This document shows, piece by piece, positions 1-5,996 of a DNA stretch of 12,379 nt. The notes under the pieces were generated by a model, which saw only the letters and a program-made list of their open reading frames with translations, was not told the origin of the DNA and ran no database searches. Each line of letters begins with the position of its first letter. Positions within the stretch are counted from its first letter, which is position 1. Origin of the DNA: Candidatus Methanofastidiosum methylothiophilum (GTDB lineage: Archaea; Methanobacteriota_B; Thermococci; Methanofastidiosales; Methanofastidiosaceae); assembly GCA_001587675.1 (NCBI GenBank), contig LNGD01000038.1:1-12379 (forward strand), read 5' to 3'. The position numbers and the translations under genes were made by a program.

Positions 1-449
1 GACTGCTTGGTGTCTTTGTGTTAGGAATGATATTCTCAATCATCAAACTGCCGTGTGCTGCAATAATACTGCCTCTGCTTATAGATGAGGCCATAACTGG
101 ATCAAACGCCTCGGCGTTTCTCAAAGTAACCTTTTACGGTTTGGGAGTAATTATTCCTTTCATTGCAATTGGTATAGTTGGCGCATTTACAAAGAATGTT
201 GCAAGGGACATGAGATGGAATCCAACTGTAAGATTTATTGGATGGGTTGTCTTAGGGGCTATAGTCATTATAATCTCATTTTGGCTTATCCTCCAGGGCT
301 TTGAAGTCGTTGAAACGGTCACCTCAGAGTATATTTTATATACCATAATCTCCTACGCAATAACAATGTTTATAGTAGGGTTTGCCTACGGTAAGTGGAA
401 GAAGGTAGATAAAGGTGACGACAGAACGAAGGAAGTTCGAGCATATTAA
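1..449 (+). CDS. CcdA/DsbD-like membrane protein, C-terminal part (5' truncated by window edge)
   Basis: The reading frame is open to the left edge (first full codon at position 3), so the gene starts outside the window and only about 148 residues are visible; the GTG at 18 is probably an internal valine. The product is very hydrophobic, with four or so membrane segments: one around the first 20 residues, one ending in the stretch LGVIIPFIAIGIVG, one around VVLGAIVIIISFWLIL, and a last one just before a charged tail. A lone cysteine sits in the motif FSIIKLPC at the start of a membrane helix, as in the second half of CcdA/DsbD thiol-disulfide electron carriers, where a Cys-containing helix is followed by a helix ending in a Gly/Pro-rich 'LG..IPF' turn. 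The inferred role is moving reducing equivalents across the cytoplasmic membrane. The assignment rests on pattern similarity only; another polytopic membrane protein is possible. Its last 35 nt overlap fni, so the two are probably co-transcribed. Confidence 0.55.
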   Translation, partial: LLGVFVLGMIFSIIKLPCAAIILPLLIDEAITGSNASAFLKVTFYGLGVIIPFIAIGIVGAFTKNVARDMRWNPTVRFIGWVVLGAIVIIISFWLILQGFEVVETVTSEYILYTIISYAITMFIVGFAYGKWKKVDKGDDRTKEVRAY

Positions 450-1476
450 GATCTGTCTTGAAGAAGATGTCCAGTCAAAGTACAATTACCTAGAGGACGT
501 TTCTTTTATTCACTCTGCCCTTCCTGAACTAAACTTTGATGAGATTAATACAGAGATTAAACTATTTGGGAAAAAACTATCTTTTCCTTTGATTGTTTCT
601 GCGATGACTGGCGGCACTGATGAAGCCCTAAAGATAAACAAGGCTATCGCAAAAGCATGCCAGAAGACAGGTATAGGGATGGGCCTTGGAAGTCAGCGGG
701 CAATGATTGAGGATCCCTCTCTTACTTATACCTATGACATCAGAAAGTTCGCAAAGGATATTCTTCTTATTGGAAACATTGGCCTTCCACAGTTTGTCAA
801 AGGCTACACTGAAAAGGAAGCGCTTTTTGCAGTAAATGAAATAAAGGCGGATATGTTAGCAGTCCACCTTAATAGCTTGCAAGAAGTTTCCCAGCCTGAG
901 GGAGATCTATTCTTCAAAAATGGTGTTGCAATTCTAAAGAAGCTAAAAGAAAAACTGCCATTTCCTGTGATTGCAAAGGAAACTGGTGCCGGTATATCCA
1001 AAGAGACTGCTGAAAACTTAACATTCCTAGACGGAGTTGATGTTGCAGGAATTGGCGGAACAAGCTGGAGCGCTGTTGAGTATTACAGAAGCAAAGCTCA
1101 CAAGGAAACTGTAAAGAAACTCTGGAACTGGGGCATTCCAACACCCCTTTCGATTGCAGAGTGCAGGGCAAGCGGTATTAAAACAATTATAGGCTCCGGA
1201 GGAGTAAGGACAGGTTTTGACATTGCAAAGTGCATTGCTCTTGGGGCATCAGCCTGCGGTATAGCTTTGCCCTTCTTGAAGCTAGCCGTTGATGAGGATG
1301 TTGATGGAATAATTGAGATGATCGAAACAATTAAGAGAGAATTTAAAATAGCGATGTTTTTAAACTCATGCCAGAGTGTCTATGACCTAAAGACAAGACC
1401 GCTATTCCTAACTGGGGAGTTATCGCAGCTTATGCAGCAAAGGGGAATGGATTTCCACTATTATAATTATCGATAA
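415..1476 (+). CDS. fni: Type 2 isopentenyl-diphosphate delta-isomerase (FMN-dependent)
   Basis: This enzyme interconverts isopentenyl and dimethylallyl diphosphate in the cytoplasm, supplying precursors for archaeal ether lipids; the family needs FMN, NAD(P)H and Mg2+. The 353 residues are the usual length. Hallmarks run in order: N-terminal RKFEHIKICLEEDV (residues 6-19), SAMTGG (62-67, FMN binding), GSQR (92-95), HLNSLQE (151-157, with the Gln and the Mg-binding Glu), KETGAGIS (188-195), GIGGTSWSAVE, WGIPTPLSIAECR, GSGGVRTGFDIAKCIALGA (phosphate-binding Gly loop of the TIM barrel) and ALPFLK. Many archaeal homologues have Pro or Ala where this one has Ser in HLNxLQE. The start is the GTG at 415: it has a Shine-Dalgarno-like GAAGGT at 401-406 and leaves the conserved N-terminal RKxEHI intact, and no alternative ATG precedes the SAMTGG motif. 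The gene overlaps the membrane gene upstream by 35 nt, implying co-transcription. Confidence 0.96.
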   Translation: MTTERRKFEHIKICLEEDVQSKYNYLEDVSFIHSALPELNFDEINTEIKLFGKKLSFPLIVSAMTGGTDEALKINKAIAKACQKTGIGMGLGSQRAMIEDPSLTYTYDIRKFAKDILLIGNIGLPQFVKGYTEKEALFAVNEIKADMLAVHLNSLQEVSQPEGDLFFKNGVAILKKLKEKLPFPVIAKETGAGISKETAENLTFLDGVDVAGIGGTSWSAVEYYRSKAHKETVKKLWNWGIPTPLSIAECRASGIKTIIGSGGVRTGFDIAKCIALGASACGIALPFLKLAVDEDVDGIIEMIETIKREFKIAMFLNSCQSVYDLKTRPLFLTGELSQLMQQRGMDFHYYNYR

Positions 1477-1483
1477 GCAATAA

Positions 1484-1492
1484 CTTTATATA
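1484..1492 (+). promoter_or_regulatory. TATA box of the FG-GAP propeller gene
   Basis: CTTTATATA is centred near 1488, about 27 nt before the ATG at 1515. Archaeal transcription normally starts 25-27 nt from the TATA centre, so the message would begin at or next to the ATG (leaderless). No Shine-Dalgarno sequence precedes the ATG. Confidence 0.6.
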
Positions 1493-1514
1493 CTATTAGC
1501 GATTAACGGTATTC

Positions 1515-3212
1515 ATGAATATGAAACAACGGTTATGCATTTTGGTATCGATTTCCTTTCTTCTTGTAGTTCCGGTATCAGCAGAGCCAGAGCCGTTCAC
1601 TATTAAGCACTACTTCAGGCATGATTACGGGACTGTTTCTTCATCACTTGGGGATCTAAATGGCGACGGAGTCTATGATGTCGTGCTTTCAACTGATACG
1701 GGGGAGCTTAGAGCTTATACCTTGTCAGGCATTACACTTTGGTCAAATATGTTTGACACTCCCGCCAGGGGCCTATCAGTTGTTAGAAAAGGAGCAGAGA
1801 GATACGTCCTCTTCTATAATAATAAGAATTTTGTCTATCTTATTGATTCAAGCGGCAATGAAAAGTGGCATCTTTATTTCACAAAACAGATCAACTCAGT
1901 AAGCTCCTCTGATCTTGATGGGGACAAATCGCCGGAGGTAATTGTTGGCTTTAAAGATGGGACATTTGCTGTTTATACGTTGAATAAAACCCAGTGGAGA
2001 AATGAGAATGACTTCTACAGATTCTATGTGCTAAGATTATACACAGCTGAATTTGCAGCGTCAGAGTATGAGTCCTGGGATTCCTATCCGCTTGGTGTTA
2101 AAATTGACCTATCATGGATATTCCCAGATGTGATTGCGGCTGGAGAGCGAAATCCTAACATAACGCTTTATGATCCCACTGGAAAGAAGATGTGGGAGAT
2201 TGAAAACGTCTACCCTGTTGAACAGGTCTATTCAGGAGACATCAATAATGATGGAAAGATGGAAGTTATAACTGCTTCTTATAAATACCTTCAGGCTTTC
2301 GGTTTAGAGGGAAGGCTCTGGAGAAACATTGTTGACTCTTACATTTACTCATTTGGCGTCGGCGATGTGAATAAGGATGGGAAGAAAGAAGTTGCGGTAG
2401 GGACTGTCGACGGGTGGGTTTATCTATATGACAGCAAGGGTTACGAAGTCTGGGATGACCCACAGCCCGTTGGTAAAGATGTACGATACGTCAATATAGA
2501 TGACTTCACTGCCGATGGCACGCCTGATATTTTAGTTGCCGCAGGAAACTGGTCTTCTTCAAAGCAGGAAATAGACGATGGTGTGTTTTACATATTCAGT
2601 ACAAATGGGGAAAAGCTTTCTGAGACAAAAGTTAACGGTCCTATTAAGACAATTTCTATTATGGATATTGATTCTGACGGATACAAGGATGTTATTGTTT
2701 GCAGTAACTATGTTTATGTATACAAGAATAATTTCCTTCAAATCTTTGCAATGAGGCACTATGCAGAGGGGGAAAAATTATTACTTCGTGCCCAGTTTGA
2801 TCAATCGATAGATGAATTCACAAAATCAAAAGAAATGTACACAAAGCTGGGGGATACTGAAGCTGTTAAGAGATGTGAAAAGAATCTAAAGACCGCAATT
2901 GAATATAAGGCCCTAAATGCCCAAGCGCTTGAGTTATTTGCAAAGGGAAATTCTGAGCTAAACAAAGGCAACTACCAGACTGCTCTTGATAATTTCAATG
3001 AAGCAAGGAGGATATTTGAAAAGGTAGGAAACAAAGCTATGCTTGCAACTACAGATGCCTTGATAAGTGAAACAAGTTCTAAGCTTCAGCCAGTTGCACC
3101 TCAACAACTCCCAGTAAATATCACATTGATCTTAATCCCAGTATTGGCACTTGTAGCTGTTGTTGGCGGTGTAGTCGGGTTTTTATTCATAAGAAGGAGA
3201 AGGAAATCTTAG
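1515..3212 (+). CDS. Exported, membrane-anchored FG-GAP/VCBS beta-propeller protein with TPR-like region
   Basis: A 565-residue protein of unknown function. A signal peptide covers residues 1-23 (basic start, hydrophobic core, likely cut after VSA). Residues 30-410 hold six FG-GAP/VCBS-type repeats, each with a Dx[DN]xDG-like calcium loop: DLNGDGVYD (47-55), DLDGDKSPE (133-141), DINNDGKME (242-250), DVNKDGKKE (284-292), DFTADGTPD (330-338) and DIDSDGYKD (384-392). These fold as beta-propeller blades in known families. Residues 411-525 are helical and resemble two TPR units (around 415-445 and 471-505, with the pattern G-N-Y-x-x-A-L-D-x-F). A transmembrane helix (about 535-559) and the basic tail RRRRKS end the protein, so the propeller and TPR part should face outside. 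Binding or surface display is an inference; no enzyme motif is seen. Wide spacing between blades 2 and 3 suggests another degenerate blade. The start ATG fits the TATA box exactly; ATG 1521 is an alternative. Confidence 0.88.
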   Translation: MNMKQRLCILVSISFLLVVPVSAEPEPFTIKHYFRHDYGTVSSSLGDLNGDGVYDVVLSTDTGELRAYTLSGITLWSNMFDTPARGLSVVRKGAERYVLFYNNKNFVYLIDSSGNEKWHLYFTKQINSVSSSDLDGDKSPEVIVGFKDGTFAVYTLNKTQWRNENDFYRFYVLRLYTAEFAASEYESWDSYPLGVKIDLSWIFPDVIAAGERNPNITLYDPTGKKMWEIENVYPVEQVYSGDINNDGKMEVITASYKYLQAFGLEGRLWRNIVDSYIYSFGVGDVNKDGKKEVAVGTVDGWVYLYDSKGYEVWDDPQPVGKDVRYVNIDDFTADGTPDILVAAGNWSSSKQEIDDGVFYIFSTNGEKLSETKVNGPIKTISIMDIDSDGYKDVIVCSNYVYVYKNNFLQIFAMRHYAEGEKLLLRAQFDQSIDEFTKSKEMYTKLGDTEAVKRCEKNLKTAIEYKALNAQALELFAKGNSELNKGNYQTALDNFNEARRIFEKVGNKAMLATTDALISETSSKLQPVAPQQLPVNITLILIPVLALVAVVGGVVGFLFIRRRRKS

Positions 3213-3227
3213 AAATCTATTTTTATT

Positions 3228-3260
3228 AATATGGAAAGCCTAATATTTTTTCCATATTTT
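3228..3260 (+). terminator. Hairpin with T-run after the FG-GAP propeller gene
   Basis: A perfect 10-bp inverted repeat, AATATGGAAA (3228-3237) and TTTCCATATT (3249-3258), encloses an 11-nt loop and ends in TTTT. It lies 16 nt after the stop codon and just before the next promoter. A T-rich stretch, CTATTTTTATT, also precedes it at 3218-3228. Archaea terminate mainly at U-runs, so either element could act; the stem could also be a 3'-end processing or protection structure. Confidence 0.45.
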
Positions 3261-3269
3261 ACAAAAAGA

Positions 3270-3280
3270 TTTATAAATAT
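3270..3280 (+). promoter_or_regulatory. TATA box of the SBBP propeller gene
   Basis: TTTATAAATAT preceded by the purine-rich ACAAAAAGA (3261-3269, BRE-like) is a strong archaeal promoter. The expected transcription start is near 3301, which would give a leader of about 13 nt ending at the ATT codon at 3314 and containing a Shine-Dalgarno sequence. Confidence 0.65.
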
Positions 3281-3303
3281 CGTTTACCCGAGTATCTAAT
3301 ACT

Positions 3304-3310
3304 AGGTGAT
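3304..3310 (+). promoter_or_regulatory. Shine-Dalgarno sequence pointing to an ATT start codon
   Basis: AGGTGAT matches seven consecutive bases of the standard archaeal anti-Shine-Dalgarno (complement of 16S 3' AUCACCUCC). It sits three bases from the ATT at 3314, a normal spacing for this 3'-shifted register, and 45 nt from the ATG at 3356, which is too far. It therefore selects ATT 3314 as the start. Confidence 0.6.
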
Positions 3311-3313
3311 TAA

Positions 3314-4417
3314 ATTAAAAAATTAGCTGTTTTTTTAATAACGACCATATTCATTATGTCTATCGTCCCTGCATACTGCATGGGAGATGTAATATGGCAA
3401 AAAGAATTTGACACTGGCGAATCAAATGAGGTTGCATACGGTGTTGCAGTCGACTCAAGTAACAATATTATAATAGTTGGATACGATGATGCCACTATTG
3501 TAAAATATGACCCTAATGGAAATAAACTATGGAATCAAGAAGTATCCTCTAATCAATTAGTTACCGTAGCTACCGACTCTAGTAATAACATAATTGTAGG
3601 GGGTAGTGGAGGTATTTCAAAGTTTGGCACAAATGGTGGAACTGCAATATGGTATGATACACCCGGTTCTGTACAAGATATCGCAGTTGACTCTAATGAT
3701 AATATAATTGTAATATTATCTGATAAGTTATACAAATATAAGCCTGTTGGAGAATTCGTATGGGCGCCTAAAAACTTCAATAATTTTAAAGGCGTATCAG
3801 TTGCCGTTGACTCTAATAACAATATCATAGTTGCTGGATATGAAGAGGGTAGTGATACGTCATTCAAAGTTGTTAAATTTGATTCGAACGGTGAATTAAT
3901 TTGGTCAAAAACATATGGTACTACTAATGACGGCCTATATGAACAAGCCTATGGCGTTACAGTTGATCCAAATGACAATATTATTGCAACTGGATTTTCT
4001 GGAAATGATATGATTACAATAAAATACAGTTCAAGTGGAAGCCAGCTCTGGACAAAGAAATACAAAGAAGGAAATTATGACACTATTGGCCAAGGTATTG
4101 TAACTGATAGCAATGAAAATATCTTTGTCGCTTCATTCTTTTCAGATGATTTAAACCAAGACAACTGGCTAGTATTAAAATATGATTCTAATGGTAATCT
4201 TGGATGGAAGAGTGTAAACCCTGGAGGCTTTAAGGGATCAGCTTACGATATAACTGCTGATTCAAATAACAACATAATTGCAACAGGATATGGGTGGAAA
4301 GAGTCTCCAACTTACAAAGATTTCTTCAATACAGTAAAATACAAAGCTGAAATGAAAAAGAAGAGTCTACCAATAGCTAAGATCCTTGAAATCCTAAAGC
4401 TAAACAAAAACAAATAA
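3314..4417 (+). CDS. Exported seven-repeat SBBP-type beta-propeller protein, probable ATT start
   Basis: Function unknown; a secreted repeat protein of 367 residues if started at ATT 3314. From there the N-terminus reads (M)KKLAVFLITTIFIMS and onward to PAYCMG, a textbook signal peptide. The first ATG (3356) would leave only MSIVPAYCMG, with no basic start and half the hydrophobic core. A stop (TAA 3311-3313) lies directly before the ATT, so no earlier start exists. The mature part has seven repeats of about 38-52 residues with the core VAVDSNNNIIVAGY followed by VVKFDSNGELIW, at about 3446, 3566, 3680, 3800, 3955, 4097 and 4249. This matches SBBP-type propeller repeats and would close a seven-bladed ring, with the N-terminal strand DVIWQKEF completing the last blade. 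No calcium loops or membrane anchor are seen; a short Lys-rich tail ends the protein. It follows another propeller gene of a different family but has its own promoter. Confidence 0.82.
   Translation: MKKLAVFLITTIFIMSIVPAYCMGDVIWQKEFDTGESNEVAYGVAVDSSNNIIIVGYDDATIVKYDPNGNKLWNQEVSSNQLVTVATDSSNNIIVGGSGGISKFGTNGGTAIWYDTPGSVQDIAVDSNDNIIVILSDKLYKYKPVGEFVWAPKNFNNFKGVSVAVDSNNNIIVAGYEEGSDTSFKVVKFDSNGELIWSKTYGTTNDGLYEQAYGVTVDPNDNIIATGFSGNDMITIKYSSSGSQLWTKKYKEGNYDTIGQGIVTDSNENIFVASFFSDDLNQDNWLVLKYDSNGNLGWKSVNPGGFKGSAYDITADSNNNIIATGYGWKESPTYKDFFNTVKYKAEMKKKSLPIAKILEILKLNKNK
3446..4285 (+). repeat. Seven imperfect DNA repeats encoding the SBBP blades
   Basis: Units related to GTTGACTCTAATAACAATAT occur near 3446, 3566, 3680, 3800, 3955, 4097 and 4249, spaced about 115-155 bp. 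They are coding repeats within the propeller gene, too long and too divergent for a CRISPR array. The first four share GACTCNA(G/A)TAA-like cores and are closer to one another than the last three. Confidence 0.7.
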
Positions 4418-4440
4418 ATATTTTATTTTTTATTACTTTT
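4418..4440 (+). terminator. T-rich terminator of the SBBP propeller gene
   Basis: Directly after the stop codon the + strand reads ATATTTTATTTTTTATTACTTTTC-like, with several T-runs and no hairpin, the usual form of an archaeal terminator. It lies in the 30-nt gap to the convergent tldD gene, whose own strand is A-rich here. Confidence 0.45.
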
Positions 4441-4447
4441 CTAAATT

Positions 4448-5815
4448 TTATTCTCCACCTACTAGCGCTCTTGTTCTTATATGTGGACCACCATCATCGA
4501 CAGGCACGTATTGCCCTTTACCGCAGCTACCAGGACTTCCAACATCAAAATCCTTTCCTATTCCTTCGATGTTTTTTAATATCTCCAAAGTATTCCCAGA
4601 GAGTGAAACGTCACGGTATAACTTCCCAATCTCGCCGTTAGTTATCTCATAAACTTCTTCGCACCCAAATGTGAATAGACCCTTAGCTGTTTCCACCTGC
4701 CCACCTCTGCCACCCTTTACATAAAGACCCTCTTTTATATCAATTAATTCTTCAAAGCTGTGATCACCACTTGCCATGTAGACATTACTCATCCTAACTA
4801 AAGGCCTTGAAGAAAAGCTTTGAGCACGGCCGTTGCCTGTTGGAGTTGTTTTGAATCTTGAAGCAGTCTCAAGGTTATGCAGATATGATCTTAGCACTCC
4901 GTCTTCTAAGAGACAAGTTTTCTGTGCTTTTATACCTTCATCGTCAAAGAAATAAGTTCCATTTTTTTCTAAAAGTGTAGGGTCGTCATAGATATGAACT
5001 CCGTCAGCCCCAATTTTTTCACCAATTTTTCCTTCTAGGATAGAGTCCCCTTGAAGAACAATATCCGCTTCACATGCATGACCAAGGGCTTCGTGGACAA
5101 ATACCCCAAGGATTTTTGGGTCAAGAACAACTGTCTTTTCCCCACCGGATACTTTCTTTGCAGATAAGAGCCTTATTGACTTTTCACATGCTTCTTTTCC
5201 TAGATCAGAAGGAGTTTTTTCCTTTAGGACTTCATAGCCTCTTGTGCCACCCATGACTTCATACCCCATCTGAAGGGAATCTGTTCCGCTTGTTACTACT
5301 GACTTAAGATAGACCCTCGTAGTCTTTTGATAAATTTCGCTTCCAATTGAATTAATGTAAAGTTGCTCGTTAATTGAATCGCTGCAAGTAGAAACAGTGT
5401 TTTTGACAAGGTCGTTTATCTTCGCTCCTTTTTCTATTTCATAAGCATACTCTATTTTCTCTTCCAAAGAAACGTCGTCTGGCCCTATTTTTATTTTATT
5501 CTCAGAACGACCTTTTAAAATCGGAGGATCAATCTCAAAACTATCTCTTTTTGAAGCGCGAGATGTTGCAACTGCAATTCTATACGCACTGTCAATGCAC
5601 CTCTGAACATCTTCAGTATTATTAGTTGAAGAAAATCCCCATGCGCCATTCACGAGCGCTCTGACACCAACTCCTGCCTGACCGTTAGATGATACCTCCT
5701 CGAGTTTTCCATTTTCAACGTTGGCAATGTTATTAATTCTTTTTTGGAGCCTTATATCAACAAAACAATTGGGGAATTTTAGATTATCAGGATTAAATGA
5801 TTCAAAAATATCCAT
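4448..5815 (-). CDS. tldD: TldD-family metalloprotease
   Basis: A 455-residue member of the TldD/PmbA (peptidase U62) family, in which TldD is the zinc-bearing subunit and normally works with a TldE/PmbA partner as a cytoplasmic protease acting on unfolded or modified peptides. The zinc motif HEALGH is at 241-246 within GVFVHEALGHACEAD, and the third ligand is probably Cys431 in SPGSCGKGQYVPV. The N-terminal domain (about 1-220) carries the usual segments such as AGVGVRALVNGAWGFSSTN. The segment FFDDEGIKAQKT (289-300) and the GGPHIR motif near the C-terminus are also family-typical. No tldE/pmbA gene lies beside it, although the two are often adjacent, so a partner must be elsewhere or absent. 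The ATG at 5815 fits a TATA-like element about 24 nt upstream. The gene is convergent with the SBBP propeller and divergent from the ATPase. Confidence 0.93.
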   Translation of the reverse strand: MDIFESFNPDNLKFPNCFVDIRLQKRINNIANVENGKLEEVSSNGQAGVGVRALVNGAWGFSSTNNTEDVQRCIDSAYRIAVATSRASKRDSFEIDPPILKGRSENKIKIGPDDVSLEEKIEYAYEIEKGAKINDLVKNTVSTCSDSINEQLYINSIGSEIYQKTTRVYLKSVVTSGTDSLQMGYEVMGGTRGYEVLKEKTPSDLGKEACEKSIRLLSAKKVSGGEKTVVLDPKILGVFVHEALGHACEADIVLQGDSILEGKIGEKIGADGVHIYDDPTLLEKNGTYFFDDEGIKAQKTCLLEDGVLRSYLHNLETASRFKTTPTGNGRAQSFSSRPLVRMSNVYMASGDHSFEELIDIKEGLYVKGGRGGQVETAKGLFTFGCEEVYEITNGEIGKLYRDVSLSGNTLEILKNIEGIGKDFDVGSPGSCGKGQYVPVDDGGPHIRTRALVGGE

Positions 5816-5833
5816 AACAAGAAAAGTGTGTAG

Positions 5834-5844
5834 AATAATAAAAG
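5834..5844 (-). promoter_or_regulatory. Probable TATA element of tldD
   Basis: On the minus strand CTTTTATTATT is centred near 5839, about 24-26 nt from the ATG at 5815, predicting a leaderless message. No Shine-Dalgarno is seen in front of the ATG. Confidence 0.45.
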
Positions 5845-5858
5845 GCTTATTGTAATTA

Positions 5859-5906
5859 CTACCTAAGCGCTATTCTTCTTATATGTGGCCCGCCGTTTTT
5901 CAGATT
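5859..5906 (-). pseudogene. Relic of a tldD-like 3' end
   Basis: On the minus strand this stretch reads NLKNGGPHIRRIALR followed by TAG, closely resembling the C-terminus of the neighbouring TldD (DDGGPHIRTRALVGGE). Over 32 aligned bases (5866-5897 against the 3' end of tldD) I count 26 identities by eye, including a 13-base identical run CCACATATAAGAA and the block GCGCT. Two of the differences are synonymous changes in Gly codons, as expected from coding history. A TAG lies just upstream in frame, so the relic is not expressed as a larger protein. It sits in the same orientation directly upstream of tldD, consistent with a tandem copy that was nearly all deleted. Confidence 0.5.
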
Positions 5907-5964
5907 CTAAGATATAATAGTGATGATTAATACTGACCAATAAGTCATTTTAATTACCCATGAA

Positions 5965-5977
5965 AAGCTTTTAAACT
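5965..5977 (+). promoter_or_regulatory. Promoter of the P-type ATPase gene
   Basis: AAAGCTTTTAAAC, with a TATA-like CTTTTAAA centred near 5972, lies about 25 nt before the ATG at 5997. The purine-rich GAAAAG just before it could be the BRE. A leaderless transcript is predicted; no Shine-Dalgarno is visible. Confidence 0.5.
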
Positions 5978-5996
5978 AATTTGCCTTTTTAGTCAT

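Noticed and set aside
3310..3495. Minus-strand open frame across the promoter and start of the SBBP gene
   Set aside because: It is antisense to the signal peptide and first repeat, and the plus strand has a clear promoter and coding pattern.
3446..4285. Regular repeats that could suggest a CRISPR array
   Set aside because: The repeats are imperfect, in one open reading frame, spaced 115-155 bp, and encode propeller blades.
5909..5950. Minus-strand 13-codon frame before the tldD relic (starting MTYWSVLIITIIS)
   Set aside because: Too short to support, no ribosome-binding signal, and expected by chance in AT-rich DNA.
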